From NCBI RefSeq assembly GCF_030518215.1, contig NZ_JAULRT010000062.1:1-64000 (forward strand): a stretch of 64,000 nt of DNA, read 5' to 3'. This stretch comes from Gilvimarinus algae. Its GTDB lineage: Bacteria > Pseudomonadota > Gammaproteobacteria > Pseudomonadales > Cellvibrionaceae. A program made the translations under genes and the position numbers. The notes beneath the pieces are model-generated. The model was not told the DNA's origin and did no database searches. It saw nothing but the letters and a program-made list of their open reading frames with translations. This document shows, in pieces, positions 32,917 to 42,013 of the stretch (the first letter of the stretch is position 1; every line of letters starts with the position of its first letter).

Positions 32917-35241
32917 ATGCTGTTGCGCCAGGTGGTTTTTGTCTGCCGATTGCTGGTGCTGATCACTGTGTTGGCGGGGCTGTTTACTTTGCCGCGCCTG
33001 AGTGTCGATAACGATATTCTCGCTCTGTTTCCCGATAAAGACGCGCGCAGCGCCGAAGCTTTGGCCGACGAATTGAGATCGGCGGGTTATGAGCGCCAGC
33101 TGCTGCTTTTGCTCGGTGCGCCAGATATGTCGCAACTGGGTGAGCAATTGCCCGGCGTGGTGAAGAGACTGCGCCAGTGCGATTGCCTCGCCACCGTGAC
33201 CGAAGGCGCAGGCGCCGCGGTCCAACTGCCTGTCGAGGCGCTCTATCAAGACTATGCCCCGGCGCTTTTGAGCGATGCGTGGCGCGAACGGCTGCAAAGT
33301 GAAGCGTCCGAGACGCTTCGCAACCAAGTGTTGCGCGAACTGCTGACGCGCCCGGGCGCCATGAGTACCGCGAGATTGACCCGGGATCCTCTCGGCAGCC
33401 TCGCCGGTTACACCCAGGCGCTGCGCCCGCCGGCGCCGGGCCTGTTACTGGATGCCGAGGGCCGTGTGCGGCTGCAGGTGGACGGGCAGGCCTATTATCT
33501 GTTAAGCCTTGAGCTGGCCGGCTCACCCTTTGGCGTTGGCGTACAGGCTTCGGTCGGCCGCGCCCTGGACGAGGCTTTGCAGCCGGTTCGCTCGCTGCCG
33601 GGCTTTCGCCAGCTGCACACGGGCGTGTTCTTTTTTACCCAGGCGGGCACTGAGCAGGCGCGCGGAGAAATTTCCACCGTGGGGCTGGGTTCGTTAATCG
33701 GCGTCATGGTGCTTTTACTGCTTGTGTTTCGCAGCCTGCCGCTGTTGTTTTTGGCTTTTACACCCATTGCTGTGGGTGTGCTCGCCGGTTTGACCGTGAC
33801 CCAGTGGTTGTTTGGCGAGGTGCATGTCATGGCACTGGTGTTCGGGGCGGCGCTCACCGGTGTGGCCATCGACTACAGCCTGCATTTTTTTACCAAGCGC
33901 ATGGAGGCGGGCCCCGCCTGGCAGGCACACACCGGTAGCCAGCGGTTGCTTGCGCCTCTGGGCCTTGGCTTGCTCACCAGCATGGCCGGTTATCTGAGTT
34001 TTACCGCCTCGGGGTTTCCCGGTTTTGTGCAGATTGCGGTGCTCTCCAGTGGCGGTTTGCTGGCGGCCTTTGCTACTGTGCTCGGTTTTTTCCCCGTACT
34101 GCTGCGCAAGCCGCCGGCCTCGGGTATGCCGCGGGCGTTGAAAATGATGTTGGTTGCCCTGGGGCGGTGGCAGTGGCGTTTGGTCGCGGTGTTGCGCCAG
34201 CCGCTGGCCTTTCTGGGGCTGCCGCTTCTGGTGCTCGGTGTGGTCTATCAGTGGCAGAGCAACGATGATATTCGCCAGATGCAGACGGTGAACCCCGAGC
34301 TTGCGGCCATGGACAAGTCGGTGCGCGAGCCACTGGGCGGTGGACAGGCTCTGCAGTATCTGCTGGTCAATGGCGCGGATACCGAGGCGCTGTTGCAGCG
34401 GCTGGAGACACTGGAGCGCCCATTGGATCAGGCCGTCGGCGCCGGCAATTTGGGTGGTTATCGCAGCCTGGCTGACTGGTTGCCTTCACAACAGCGGCAA
34501 CGGCAAAACCTCATCCTGTGGCGCGAGCGCGTGTTGGACTCGGGCCTGTTGGAATCGCTTTACCGCCAATTGGGGATGGAAGAATCCAGGGCGGCAGAAT
34601 TTGCGCAGCGCTTGGGCCAGGTCGAACCTCTGTCACCTGAGGTGGCACTGGCAGACATTGCCGGGTCGGCGCTCGCACCTGTGTTTTTTTCCCACGAGGG
34701 GCGTCACTACGCTCTGGTGTCTCTTGTGGCGCCGGTGAATGAGCGGGCCATCGCGGCCATTGCCCGCAAGGCGGACGATGTTCAGTGGGTGGACCCGGTG
34801 GCGCGCACCAATCACTTATTGGAGCACTACCGGGTACGCGCCGCATGGCTCTTGGCACTTTCCTACCTGATGATTGCGCTGCTGGTCAGTGTCCGCTACG
34901 GGGCGCGCGGCGCCTGCCAGATCATAGCGCCACCTGCGCTTGCCAGCACGCTGGCACTGGCCGGGGTGCTGGTGCTCGGTCAGGGGGTGAGCGTATTTCA
35001 TATGATGGCACTGCTGCTGGTGCTGGGAATTGGCGTAGACTACACGCTGTTTTTGCGCGAAGGCGGCCGCAGCAGCCGGGCGACTTTGTTGGCGATTGTT
35101 TTATCGACAATTACGACCGTGCTATCGTTTGGCCTTTTGGCGCTAAGCGCGACAACGGCAATACATAATTTTGGCCTGACGGTGTTTTTGGGCATCGTGC
35201 TGGCTTTTCTGCTGGCGCCTTTGGCGACAGCGCGACAATAA
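32917..35241 (+). CDS. apeM: MMPL/RND-family exporter, ApeM
   Basis: A 774-residue inner-membrane exporter with two repeats, each a helix, a periplasmic domain and five more helices. The segments ALVFGAALTGVAIDYSLHFF and LLVLGIGVDYTLFLREG are the conserved Asp-bearing helices that pass protons in this family. It would extract the finished pigment from the inner membrane and hand it to the LolA-like protein. Length and layout are normal. Confidence 0.92.
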   Translation: MLLRQVVFVCRLLVLITVLAGLFTLPRLSVDNDILALFPDKDARSAEALADELRSAGYERQLLLLLGAPDMSQLGEQLPGVVKRLRQCDCLATVTEGAGAAVQLPVEALYQDYAPALLSDAWRERLQSEASETLRNQVLRELLTRPGAMSTARLTRDPLGSLAGYTQALRPPAPGLLLDAEGRVRLQVDGQAYYLLSLELAGSPFGVGVQASVGRALDEALQPVRSLPGFRQLHTGVFFFTQAGTEQARGEISTVGLGSLIGVMVLLLLVFRSLPLLFLAFTPIAVGVLAGLTVTQWLFGEVHVMALVFGAALTGVAIDYSLHFFTKRMEAGPAWQAHTGSQRLLAPLGLGLLTSMAGYLSFTASGFPGFVQIAVLSSGGLLAAFATVLGFFPVLLRKPPASGMPRALKMMLVALGRWQWRLVAVLRQPLAFLGLPLLVLGVVYQWQSNDDIRQMQTVNPELAAMDKSVREPLGGGQALQYLLVNGADTEALLQRLETLERPLDQAVGAGNLGGYRSLADWLPSQQRQRQNLILWRERVLDSGLLESLYRQLGMEESRAAEFAQRLGQVEPLSPEVALADIAGSALAPVFFSHEGRHYALVSLVAPVNERAIAAIARKADDVQWVDPVARTNHLLEHYRVRAAWLLALSYLMIALLVSVRYGARGACQIIAPPALASTLALAGVLVLGQGVSVFHMMALLLVLGIGVDYTLFLREGGRSSRATLLAIVLSTITTVLSFGLLALSATTAIHNFGLTVFLGIVLAFLLAPLATARQ

Positions 35242-35259
35242 CGGCTTTGGAGTCTGAGT

Positions 35260-36504
35260 ATGACGGCTGTGCCTGATTCAGTGGATGTGGTGGTTATCGG
35301 TGCTGGCCCTTCGGGGGCTATAGCCTCGGCGCTATTGCAGCAGCGGGGGTTCAATGTCGTTGTGCTCGAGCGCGAACACTTTCCCCGGTTTTCCATTGGT
35401 GAAAGTTTGCTGCCCCAGTGCATGGTGTATATCGAAGAGGCGGGCTTTTTACCAGCGGTACGCGATGCCGGTTTTCAGTTTAAAAATGGTGCAGCCTTCG
35501 GCTGGGGGGAGCGCTCCACCTACTTTAACTTTGAAGAGAAATTCTCGCCCGGCCCGGGTACCACCTTTCAGGTGGAGCGCGCGCGCTTTGACAAGCTCTT
35601 GGCCGATCAGGCCGAAGCGCAGGGTGTGAGGATTTTTTATGGCCACACCATCACCGGCTGCGAGCTGGGCGAGGGTGAAAGTCTGTTGAGCTACACCCGG
35701 GCCGACGGCTCAGCCGGGCAGATCAGCTGCCGCTTTATGCTCGATGCCAGCGGCTTTGGCCGGGTGCTGCCCAAGCTTCTGGACCTGGAAACGCCCTCCA
35801 GCTTTCCGGTTCGCCAGGCGGCCTTTACCCATATTGATGATGGCATTCCCACCGGCGCTTTTGACCGCAATAAAATCCTGGTGACCGTGCACCCCGAAGA
35901 GCGCGACATCTGGTATTGGCTGATTCCGTTCAGTGGCGGCAAGAGCTCACTCGGTGTGGTGGCCAGTCGGGAAAAATTGGCAAAGCGCCAGGGCGAAACG
36001 CCTTTGGATCTGGTGCAGACCATGCTCGGCGAGGCGCCGGTGCTGGCCAAATTGTTAAGTGGCGCCCGCTGGCAATACCCCGCCAACCAGATCACCGGTT
36101 ACTCTTGCAACGTCAAGCAACTCGGCTGTCAGAACTATGCGCTTTTGGGTAATGCCGGCGAGTTTCTCGACCCGGTGTTCTCCTCGGGCGTGACCATTGC
36201 CATGCGCTCGGCGAGCATGGCTGTAAAAGTTCTGGAGCGGCAACTCAACGGCGAGAGTGTCGACTGGACGAGCGAATATGAGCAGCCCCTGCGCCTGGGC
36301 GTGGAGACTTTCCGCGTGTTTGTCGATGCCTGGTACCAGGGCCTGTTTCAGGACATTATTTTCTACCCCGAACAGTCCAAAAGCGTGCGCGAGATGATCT
36401 CGTCCATTCTCGCCGGCTACGCCTGGGACAGAAACAACCCCTTTGTCGCCGAGCCCAAGCGCCGCATGCGCGCGCTGGCTGAGTTTTGCACCTCGGAGGC
36501 GTGA
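35260..36504 (+). CDS. FAD-dependent halogenase/monooxygenase-like oxidoreductase
   Basis: A 414-residue flavoprotein. GAGPSG (14-19) binds FAD; FPRFSIGESLLPQC and the later NAGEFLDPVFSSGV are typical of the tryptophan-halogenase and geranylgeranyl-reductase group. The tetrad W218-Y-W-L-I-P matches the WxWxIP motif of flavin-dependent halogenases. I do not see the fingerprint FxPxSxG nor a clearly placed catalytic lysine, so hydroxylation is also possible. Relatives occur in many aryl polyene and flexirubin clusters, where pigments can carry a hydroxyl or halogen on the ring. It lies between apeM and the DUF3261 lipoprotein. Confidence 0.82.
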   Translation: MTAVPDSVDVVVIGAGPSGAIASALLQQRGFNVVVLEREHFPRFSIGESLLPQCMVYIEEAGFLPAVRDAGFQFKNGAAFGWGERSTYFNFEEKFSPGPGTTFQVERARFDKLLADQAEAQGVRIFYGHTITGCELGEGESLLSYTRADGSAGQISCRFMLDASGFGRVLPKLLDLETPSSFPVRQAAFTHIDDGIPTGAFDRNKILVTVHPEERDIWYWLIPFSGGKSSLGVVASREKLAKRQGETPLDLVQTMLGEAPVLAKLLSGARWQYPANQITGYSCNVKQLGCQNYALLGNAGEFLDPVFSSGVTIAMRSASMAVKVLERQLNGESVDWTSEYEQPLRLGVETFRVFVDAWYQGLFQDIIFYPEQSKSVREMISSILAGYAWDRNNPFVAEPKRRMRALAEFCTSEA

Positions 36505-36992
36505 TGCGCGGCGCCCTGGTTTTGCTCGCCTGCGTGCTGCTCGCCGGCTGCGCCCGGCAACCGCTGTTGCCTGATGCTGCGCACTGTGTAGCGCCCGAGC
36601 CGGCCACACTGCTGGTGCGCTCGGGTGACACGCGCCTGGTGGTGCGCTCTGAGCGCCAGGGCGATGAGCCGGTGTTTGTGGCGCTGGATATGCTGGGCTC
36701 GCCGTTGTTCAGTGCTCGCCAAGAGGGCGCAGCACTCAAGGTGCAGAGCTCGGGTTTGTACAGGGGGCCAGATGCGGTTTCGCTGCTTCAGGGGCTCAGC
36801 TGGTGGCAAATTCGCGAGCGGATCACTGCCCAATGCGCCGGTGCCAGCGGCCTTGAACTGATCACCGAAGAGCGCGGCCTGACTTTGAATCGGGGACCTG
36901 TTGTGGTGTGGCAGTGGCGGGCGGATCAGCCGCAGCGTTTTGACTTACCCGAGGCGGGTATCTCGGTGAAAGTGGACGAGGCATCGTCATGA
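36504..36992 (+). CDS. apeN: DUF3261 lipoprotein, ApeN
   Basis: A 162-residue lipoprotein: MRGALVLLACVLLAGC gives a clear lipobox with Cys16. The rest matches the DUF3261 pattern found only in aryl polyene clusters. It is probably an outer-membrane acceptor that works with the LolA-like protein. The ATG overlaps the stop of the FAD enzyme gene (TGATG) and its end overlaps apeO by four bases. Confidence 0.86.
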   Translation: MRGALVLLACVLLAGCARQPLLPDAAHCVAPEPATLLVRSGDTRLVVRSERQGDEPVFVALDMLGSPLFSARQEGAALKVQSSGLYRGPDAVSLLQGLSWWQIRERITAQCAGASGLELITEERGLTLNRGPVVVWQWRADQPQRFDLPEAGISVKVDEASS

Positions 36993-38164
36993 AGTGTTAT
37001 TTAACCGACCTGGGTTTGGTCAATGCCCTCGGCGCAGACCGTGCATCGGTAGCCGCTGCTCTCTTTGCCGGGCAGCGTCCGCTAAAACCCTGTGCCTGGG
37101 TGCCGGGTAAGCCCACTTACACCGCCCCGGTGACGGCGCCGCTCGCCGATTTGCCTGAGTCACTCAGCCAGTTTTCCAGCCGCAACGCCCGCCTTGCCAT
37201 CACGGCGCTCGCGCAACTGACAGCCAGCGTGCAAGCCGTGCTCGCCCGCTATGGGGCGGATCGGGTGGCGGTGGTGGCTGGCACCAGTACCTCCGGCATT
37301 GCCGAGGGTGAGGCCGCCGTTGCCGGCGCAGTAACGGGCGCCGTGCCCGACAACTACCATTATCGTGCGCAGGAAATTGGCAACCTCTCCCAGATAGTTG
37401 CCCAGTATTTTGGTCTCACGGGCCCGGCTTACACCCTCTCGACCGCTTGCTCTTCCAGTGCACACGCTCTGGGCTCGGCGCGGCGGCTGTTGCAGACCGG
37501 TATGGCCGACGCGGTGATTGCCGGCGGCGCCGACAGTCTGTGCCGGCTGACCGTCAATGGTTTTGCCGCGCTTGATTCGGTCAGTGGGCAGCCCTGCGCG
37601 CCGTTTAGCCGCGTGCGTCAGGGCATCAATATCGGGGAGGCCGCCGCCTTTTTCTTGGTGACGCGCGAGCCGCTGTTTGCCGATATTCAGTTGTTGGGTG
37701 TGGGCGCCTCGTCCGATGCCCACCATATCTCAGCCCCCGAGCCTTCCGGACAGGGCGCACGCGCGGCCATCACCATGGCGTTGCAGCAGGCCGGACTCGG
37801 CCCCGAGGCGGTCAATTACGTTAACCTCCACGGTACGGCAACGATCCTGAACGACGCCATGGAGGCGGGTGTGATCAGTTCGCTCTTTCCCCACGGACCT
37901 AAGGTGAGCAGCAGTAAGGGCCAAGTGGGGCACACCCTGGGCGCGGCCGGTGCAACCGAGGCGGCGCTGATGTGGCTGGCTCTGGCCAGCGAGGGTGGTA
38001 AACTGCCGCCCCATTGTTACGATGGCGACTATGATCCGCAGTTGCCGCCACTGAATCTGGTAGCGCCCAACGAGGCTCTGGATGTGGGCAGTGCCCGTGT
38101 TTTCTTGAGTAATTCGTTTGCGTTTGGTGGCAACAACGCGGCCGTATTACTGGGGACCGAATGA
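36989..38164 (+). CDS. apeO: Beta-ketoacyl-ACP synthase, ApeO
   Basis: A 391-residue FabB/F-type ketosynthase with intact Cys in LSTACSSSAHALG (about 153), His in NLHGTATILNDAME and His in GQVGHTLGAAGATE. In the studied pathway ApeO pairs with ApeC to extend the polyene. The order DUF3261-KS-hotdog-FabG-KS is the same as in E. coli and Vibrio. It overlaps both neighbours by four bases. Confidence 0.9.
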   Translation: MKCYLTDLGLVNALGADRASVAAALFAGQRPLKPCAWVPGKPTYTAPVTAPLADLPESLSQFSSRNARLAITALAQLTASVQAVLARYGADRVAVVAGTSTSGIAEGEAAVAGAVTGAVPDNYHYRAQEIGNLSQIVAQYFGLTGPAYTLSTACSSSAHALGSARRLLQTGMADAVIAGGADSLCRLTVNGFAALDSVSGQPCAPFSRVRQGINIGEAAAFFLVTREPLFADIQLLGVGASSDAHHISAPEPSGQGARAAITMALQQAGLGPEAVNYVNLHGTATILNDAMEAGVISSLFPHGPKVSSSKGQVGHTLGAAGATEAALMWLALASEGGKLPPHCYDGDYDPQLPPLNLVAPNEALDVGSARVFLSNSFAFGGNNAAVLLGTE

Positions 38165-38652
38165 ACTCTTTTGTCACGCGCACAGCGGGGATCGAGCGCT
38201 ACATTCCCCACCGCCCACCCATGCAGCTGGTAGAGCGGCTGGTCAGCGGGGAAGAACGCCGGGTGGTGGTGGCCTCAAGCATCGCGCACGACAATGCGTT
38301 TTTTGACCCCGCGCTAAACGGGGTACCGGCGTGGGCCGGCATTGAATTTATGGCTCAGACGGCGGCCGTATGGGTCGGCCTTGAGGACGAGCGCCTGGGG
38401 CGTGAGGTCAGGCCGGCATTTTTGATCAGCTCGCGTCAATACAACGCTTTTGTGCCGGTGTTTGACGTGGGCGCCGAGCTGGAAATAACGGTTGATGTAT
38501 CCATGGTCGAGGACCCGGTTGTGGCGTTTAAAGGCCGTATCGCTCAGACCAATGGCACCGAGGGCGAGCGCTTGTTGGCCGAGGCGATTTTCTCGGCTTT
38601 TCGCCCGGAAGATTATAAAAACTATTTGTCCGCCAGTGAGCCCACTGGCTGA
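38161..38652 (+). CDS. apeP: Hotdog dehydratase, ApeP
   Basis: A 163-residue hotdog dehydratase: IPHRPPMQLVERLVSGEE, then the central helix WAGIEFMAQTAAVWVGLE. It is the expected partner of ApeI. A related copy is encoded at 13294-13734, so the cluster has two complete ApeI/ApeP-like pairs. Confidence 0.88.
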   Translation: MNSFVTRTAGIERYIPHRPPMQLVERLVSGEERRVVVASSIAHDNAFFDPALNGVPAWAGIEFMAQTAAVWVGLEDERLGREVRPAFLISSRQYNAFVPVFDVGAELEITVDVSMVEDPVVAFKGRIAQTNGTEGERLLAEAIFSAFRPEDYKNYLSASEPTG

Positions 38653-38679
38653 GCAAGCGGAGTACGACAGGAGAAAACT

Positions 38680-39405
38680 ATGCAGCGCAGGGTGTTGGTA
38701 ACGGGGTCGAGCCGGGGTATCGGCCGGGCGATTGCGCTGGAGTTGGCCCGGCAGGGGTTTGATATTACCGTGCATTGCCGCGGCAGTGTCGAGGCCGCTC
38801 AGGCGGTATGCCAGGAGATTGAGCAACACGGCCGCGCTGCGGAGCTGCTGCGTTTTGACGTGGCCGATCGCGAGGCGGCGCGCACCGCCCTGGACGCGGC
38901 GGTGGAGCGCAGCGGCGCTTTTTACGGCGTGGTCTGCAATGCCGGCATTACCCGCGACAACGCCTTTCCTGCCATGAGCGGCGAGGACTGGGACAGCGTG
39001 ATTCACACGAATCTGGACGGGTTTTACAATGTCTTGCAGCCGCTGGTCATGCCCATGGTGCAGGCGCGCCAGGGCGGGCGCATCGTGACCCTGTCTTCCG
39101 TTGCCGGCCTTGCGGGCAATCGCGGCCAGGTCAACTACAGCGCCACCAAGGCCGGTTTGATGGGCGCCACCAAGGCGCTGGCGCTGGAGTTGGGCAAGCG
39201 CAAGATTACCGTCAACTGCGTGGCCCCTGGCATTATCGATACCGACATGACTGACGAGGTCTTCGCCGAGGAGGCGAAAAAAATGATTCCCCTGCGCCGC
39301 TTCGGTCAGGCCGAGGAGGTCGCGAGCCTGGTCGCCTACCTGATGAGCGATCAGGCCTCTTACATTACCCGTCAGGTCATTTCCGTCAACGGTGGCATGC
39401 TGTGA
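38680..39405 (+). CDS. apeQ: 3-oxoacyl-ACP reductase (FabG-like), ApeQ
   Basis: A 241-residue short-chain dehydrogenase. GSSRGIGRAIA binds NADPH; the catalytic set is Ser in TLSSVAGL and YSATK, and the end VISVNGGML is FabG-like. It reduces the beta-keto group after each elongation. The spacer before it (27 bases) is the widest in this part of the operon and holds an AGGAG site. Confidence 0.92.
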   Translation: MQRRVLVTGSSRGIGRAIALELARQGFDITVHCRGSVEAAQAVCQEIEQHGRAAELLRFDVADREAARTALDAAVERSGAFYGVVCNAGITRDNAFPAMSGEDWDSVIHTNLDGFYNVLQPLVMPMVQARQGGRIVTLSSVAGLAGNRGQVNYSATKAGLMGATKALALELGKRKITVNCVAPGIIDTDMTDEVFAEEAKKMIPLRRFGQAEEVASLVAYLMSDQASYITRQVISVNGGML

Positions 39406-40631
39406 TGCGCAGAGTCGTGATTACCGGTGTGGGCGCGGTGAGCGCGCTGGGCAACGATTGGCCAGCGGTAGAAGCCGCCCTGCGGGCAAAACAGAACAAG
39501 GTGCGCGCCTTTCCCGAGTGGGATGCCATTGAAGGGCTCAACACCCGTTTGGGCGCGCCGGTGGATTTCACCGCGCCGACCCACTATCCGCGCAAAAAAC
39601 TGCGCAGCATGGGCCGGGTATCGGTGATGTCGGTATACGCTACCGAGCAGGCGCTGGAGCAGGCCGGATTGGTGGGCGACCCCTGCCTGGCCAGTGGCCG
39701 CGCGGGTGTTTCCTATGGCTCCTGCATCGGCACGCCGGGTGATGTACCGGCGCTAACGCGGGTAGTGACCGATGCCACCACCGCGGATCTGACGGCCTCG
39801 ACCTATTTGCGCACCATGACTCACACGGCCACGGTCAATATCGGTATGTTTTTCGGCATGACCGGGCGCATTGTGCCCACCGCGTCGGCATGCACCTCGG
39901 GCAGCCAGGGCATTGGCTACGCCTACGAGGCCATCAAGTACGGCATGCAGGATGTGATGGTCGCCGGCGGCGCCGAAGAGTTTCACGTTACGCCCATCGC
40001 AGTGTTCGATACCCTGTTTGCCACCAGCACCCGCAATACTGAGCCATCCGTGACTCCGCGACCCTTTGATCGCGACCGCGACGGTCTGGTGATTGGCGAG
40101 GGCGCCTGTTCGCTGATTCTCGAAGACTACGAGCACGCCAAAGCGCGCGGCGCGAGAATATTGGGTGAAATCGTCGGCTACGGCACCAACTCCGACGGTG
40201 CCCATGTCACTGAGCCGCGCGCTGAAACCATGGCCCGCGCCATGGAAATCGCCCTCGCCGATGCCGGGGTTGCCGCTTCGCAGATTGGCTATGTCAATGC
40301 CCACGGTACAGCCACCGCCAAGGGGGATATTGCCGAGTCGCGCGCTACCTGCCAGGTGTTGGGCGAGGGCAAGCCGGTCAGCTCGCTCAAAAGTTACATC
40401 GGCCATACCCTGGGCGCCTGCGGTGCGCTGGAGGCCTGGATCACCCTGGAGATGATGCGCAGCGGCTGGTTCGCGCCCACCATCAACCTGGAGAATCTGG
40501 ACCCCGAATGCGCACCACTCGATTACCTGATGGGCGATGGCCGGGCGCTCGAGTGCGAGTACGCCATGAGCAATAACTTTGCTTTCGGTGGTGTCAATAC
40601 GTCTCTGGTGATCAAGCGGCCCGACGCATGA
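39405..40631 (+). CDS. apeR: Beta-ketoacyl-ACP synthase, ApeR
   Basis: A 408-residue FabF-type ketosynthase. Cys in TASACTSGSQGIGYAYEA (about 162), His in NAHGTATAKGD and His in YIGHTLGACGALE are all present. It is thought to act as a second, separate ketosynthase, perhaps for the first condensation. The ATG overlaps the FabG stop (TGATG). The next gene is a close paralogue. Confidence 0.9.
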   Translation: MRRVVITGVGAVSALGNDWPAVEAALRAKQNKVRAFPEWDAIEGLNTRLGAPVDFTAPTHYPRKKLRSMGRVSVMSVYATEQALEQAGLVGDPCLASGRAGVSYGSCIGTPGDVPALTRVVTDATTADLTASTYLRTMTHTATVNIGMFFGMTGRIVPTASACTSGSQGIGYAYEAIKYGMQDVMVAGGAEEFHVTPIAVFDTLFATSTRNTEPSVTPRPFDRDRDGLVIGEGACSLILEDYEHAKARGARILGEIVGYGTNSDGAHVTEPRAETMARAMEIALADAGVAASQIGYVNAHGTATAKGDIAESRATCQVLGEGKPVSSLKSYIGHTLGACGALEAWITLEMMRSGWFAPTINLENLDPECAPLDYLMGDGRALECEYAMSNNFAFGGVNTSLVIKRPDA

Positions 40632-41854
40632 GACGCGTGGTGGTAACCGGGCTCGCGGCCATTACCGCATTGGGCGATCAGTGGAGTGATTTTCTGGCGG
40701 CAGTAAAAGCCGGGCGCAGCGGTATACGCCATATGCCGGAGTGGGCCGATTACCAGGGGCTGAACACTCAGGTGGCAGGCCCCATTGATGGCTTTGCCAT
40801 GGCGCCCGATTACCCACGCAAGCGGGTGCGCAGTATGGGGCGGGTGTCGCAGCTGGCGGCCATAGCCAGCGAAAAAGCCCTGCGCCAGGCGGGTTTACTG
40901 GATGACCCGGTGCTCCAGAGCGGGCGTTGCGGCATTGCCTATGGCTCCTCCACCGGCAGTACCGATGCCGCCCGCGAATTCGCCCAGATGCTCACCGAGC
41001 GCAATCTCTCGCGGGTGACGGCCACCACTTACATCAAGATGATGAGCCACACCACGGCGGTGAATCTCGGCGTGTTTTTCTCGGTCAAGGGTCGGGTCTA
41101 CCCCACCTCGTCCGCCTGTACCTCTGGCAGTCAGGGTATCGGCTATGCCTTTGAAACCATTGCCAGCGGCAAGCAGGATGTGATGATCGCCGGCGGCGCC
41201 GAAGAGTTGTGCCCCTCTGAGGCGGCGGTCTTTGATACCTTTAACGCTGCCAGCACGCGCAACTCGACGCCTGCGCAGACACCGAGCCCTTTTGACCGCG
41301 ACCGCGACGGCCTGGTGATTGGCGAGGGCGCCGGCACCTTGATCCTTGAGGACTACCAACACGCCCTGGCGCGCAGCGCCCACATTTATGCCGAGATCAT
41401 CGGCTTTGGTACCAATTCCGATGGCGGTCATGTCACCCAGCCCGACAGCGCCAGTATGTGCCAGGCGATGCAGCTGGCCCTTGCTGATGCGCAGATCAGC
41501 GCCGGGCAGGTGGACTACGTCAACGCCCACGGCACCGCCACCCGCTGGGGGGATTTGGCCGAAAGCGAGGCTACCTACCGGGTGTTTGGCGACTCGGTGC
41601 CGGTGAGCACCCTCAAGGGCCATTTGGGACATACCTTGGGCGCCAGTGGTGCTATTGAGGCCTGGGCCAGCATCCACATGATGAACGACCAGTTGTTGCT
41701 GCCAACGCTGAACCTCGCCAACGTGGATGAGCAGTGCGCGTCACTTAACTACCTGCGCGGCCAGGTTCAGGCGCGGGCAAGCAATATTGTCATGAGCAAT
41801 AACTTTGCCTTTGGCGGCATTAACACCTCCCTGATTTTTCGCGCCATGGATTAA
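40628..41854 (+). CDS. Second ApeR-type ketosynthase, tandem paralogue
   Basis: A 408-residue FabF-type ketosynthase very similar to the preceding gene over its full length (same MRRVV start, YPRKR/SMGRVS, SACTSGSQGIGYAFE, GGAEE, FDRDRDGLVIGEGAG). The catalytic Cys (about 164) and both His are intact, so it is not a chain length factor of the cysteine-less kind. It overlaps apeR by four bases and ends the ape operon. A tandem duplication with later specialisation is likely. The studied E. coli cluster ends with one ApeR. Confidence 0.9.
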   Translation: MRRVVVTGLAAITALGDQWSDFLAAVKAGRSGIRHMPEWADYQGLNTQVAGPIDGFAMAPDYPRKRVRSMGRVSQLAAIASEKALRQAGLLDDPVLQSGRCGIAYGSSTGSTDAAREFAQMLTERNLSRVTATTYIKMMSHTTAVNLGVFFSVKGRVYPTSSACTSGSQGIGYAFETIASGKQDVMIAGGAEELCPSEAAVFDTFNAASTRNSTPAQTPSPFDRDRDGLVIGEGAGTLILEDYQHALARSAHIYAEIIGFGTNSDGGHVTQPDSASMCQAMQLALADAQISAGQVDYVNAHGTATRWGDLAESEATYRVFGDSVPVSTLKGHLGHTLGASGAIEAWASIHMMNDQLLLPTLNLANVDEQCASLNYLRGQVQARASNIVMSNNFAFGGINTSLIFRAMD

Positions 41855-42013
41855 CCCGGCAATACCTGCGGGCCTCCCCCTTTTCTTGCGCTTGCCTTGC
41901 GAACGAGTAGCCCCGGGTCTATAGTCGATCAGATTCGTCTGTCCCACACTGACACTCTGTTGTCACAGACGGCGGCTTTACTGGCACGACGATTCAAAGG
42001 ACAGGGGGGGTCT

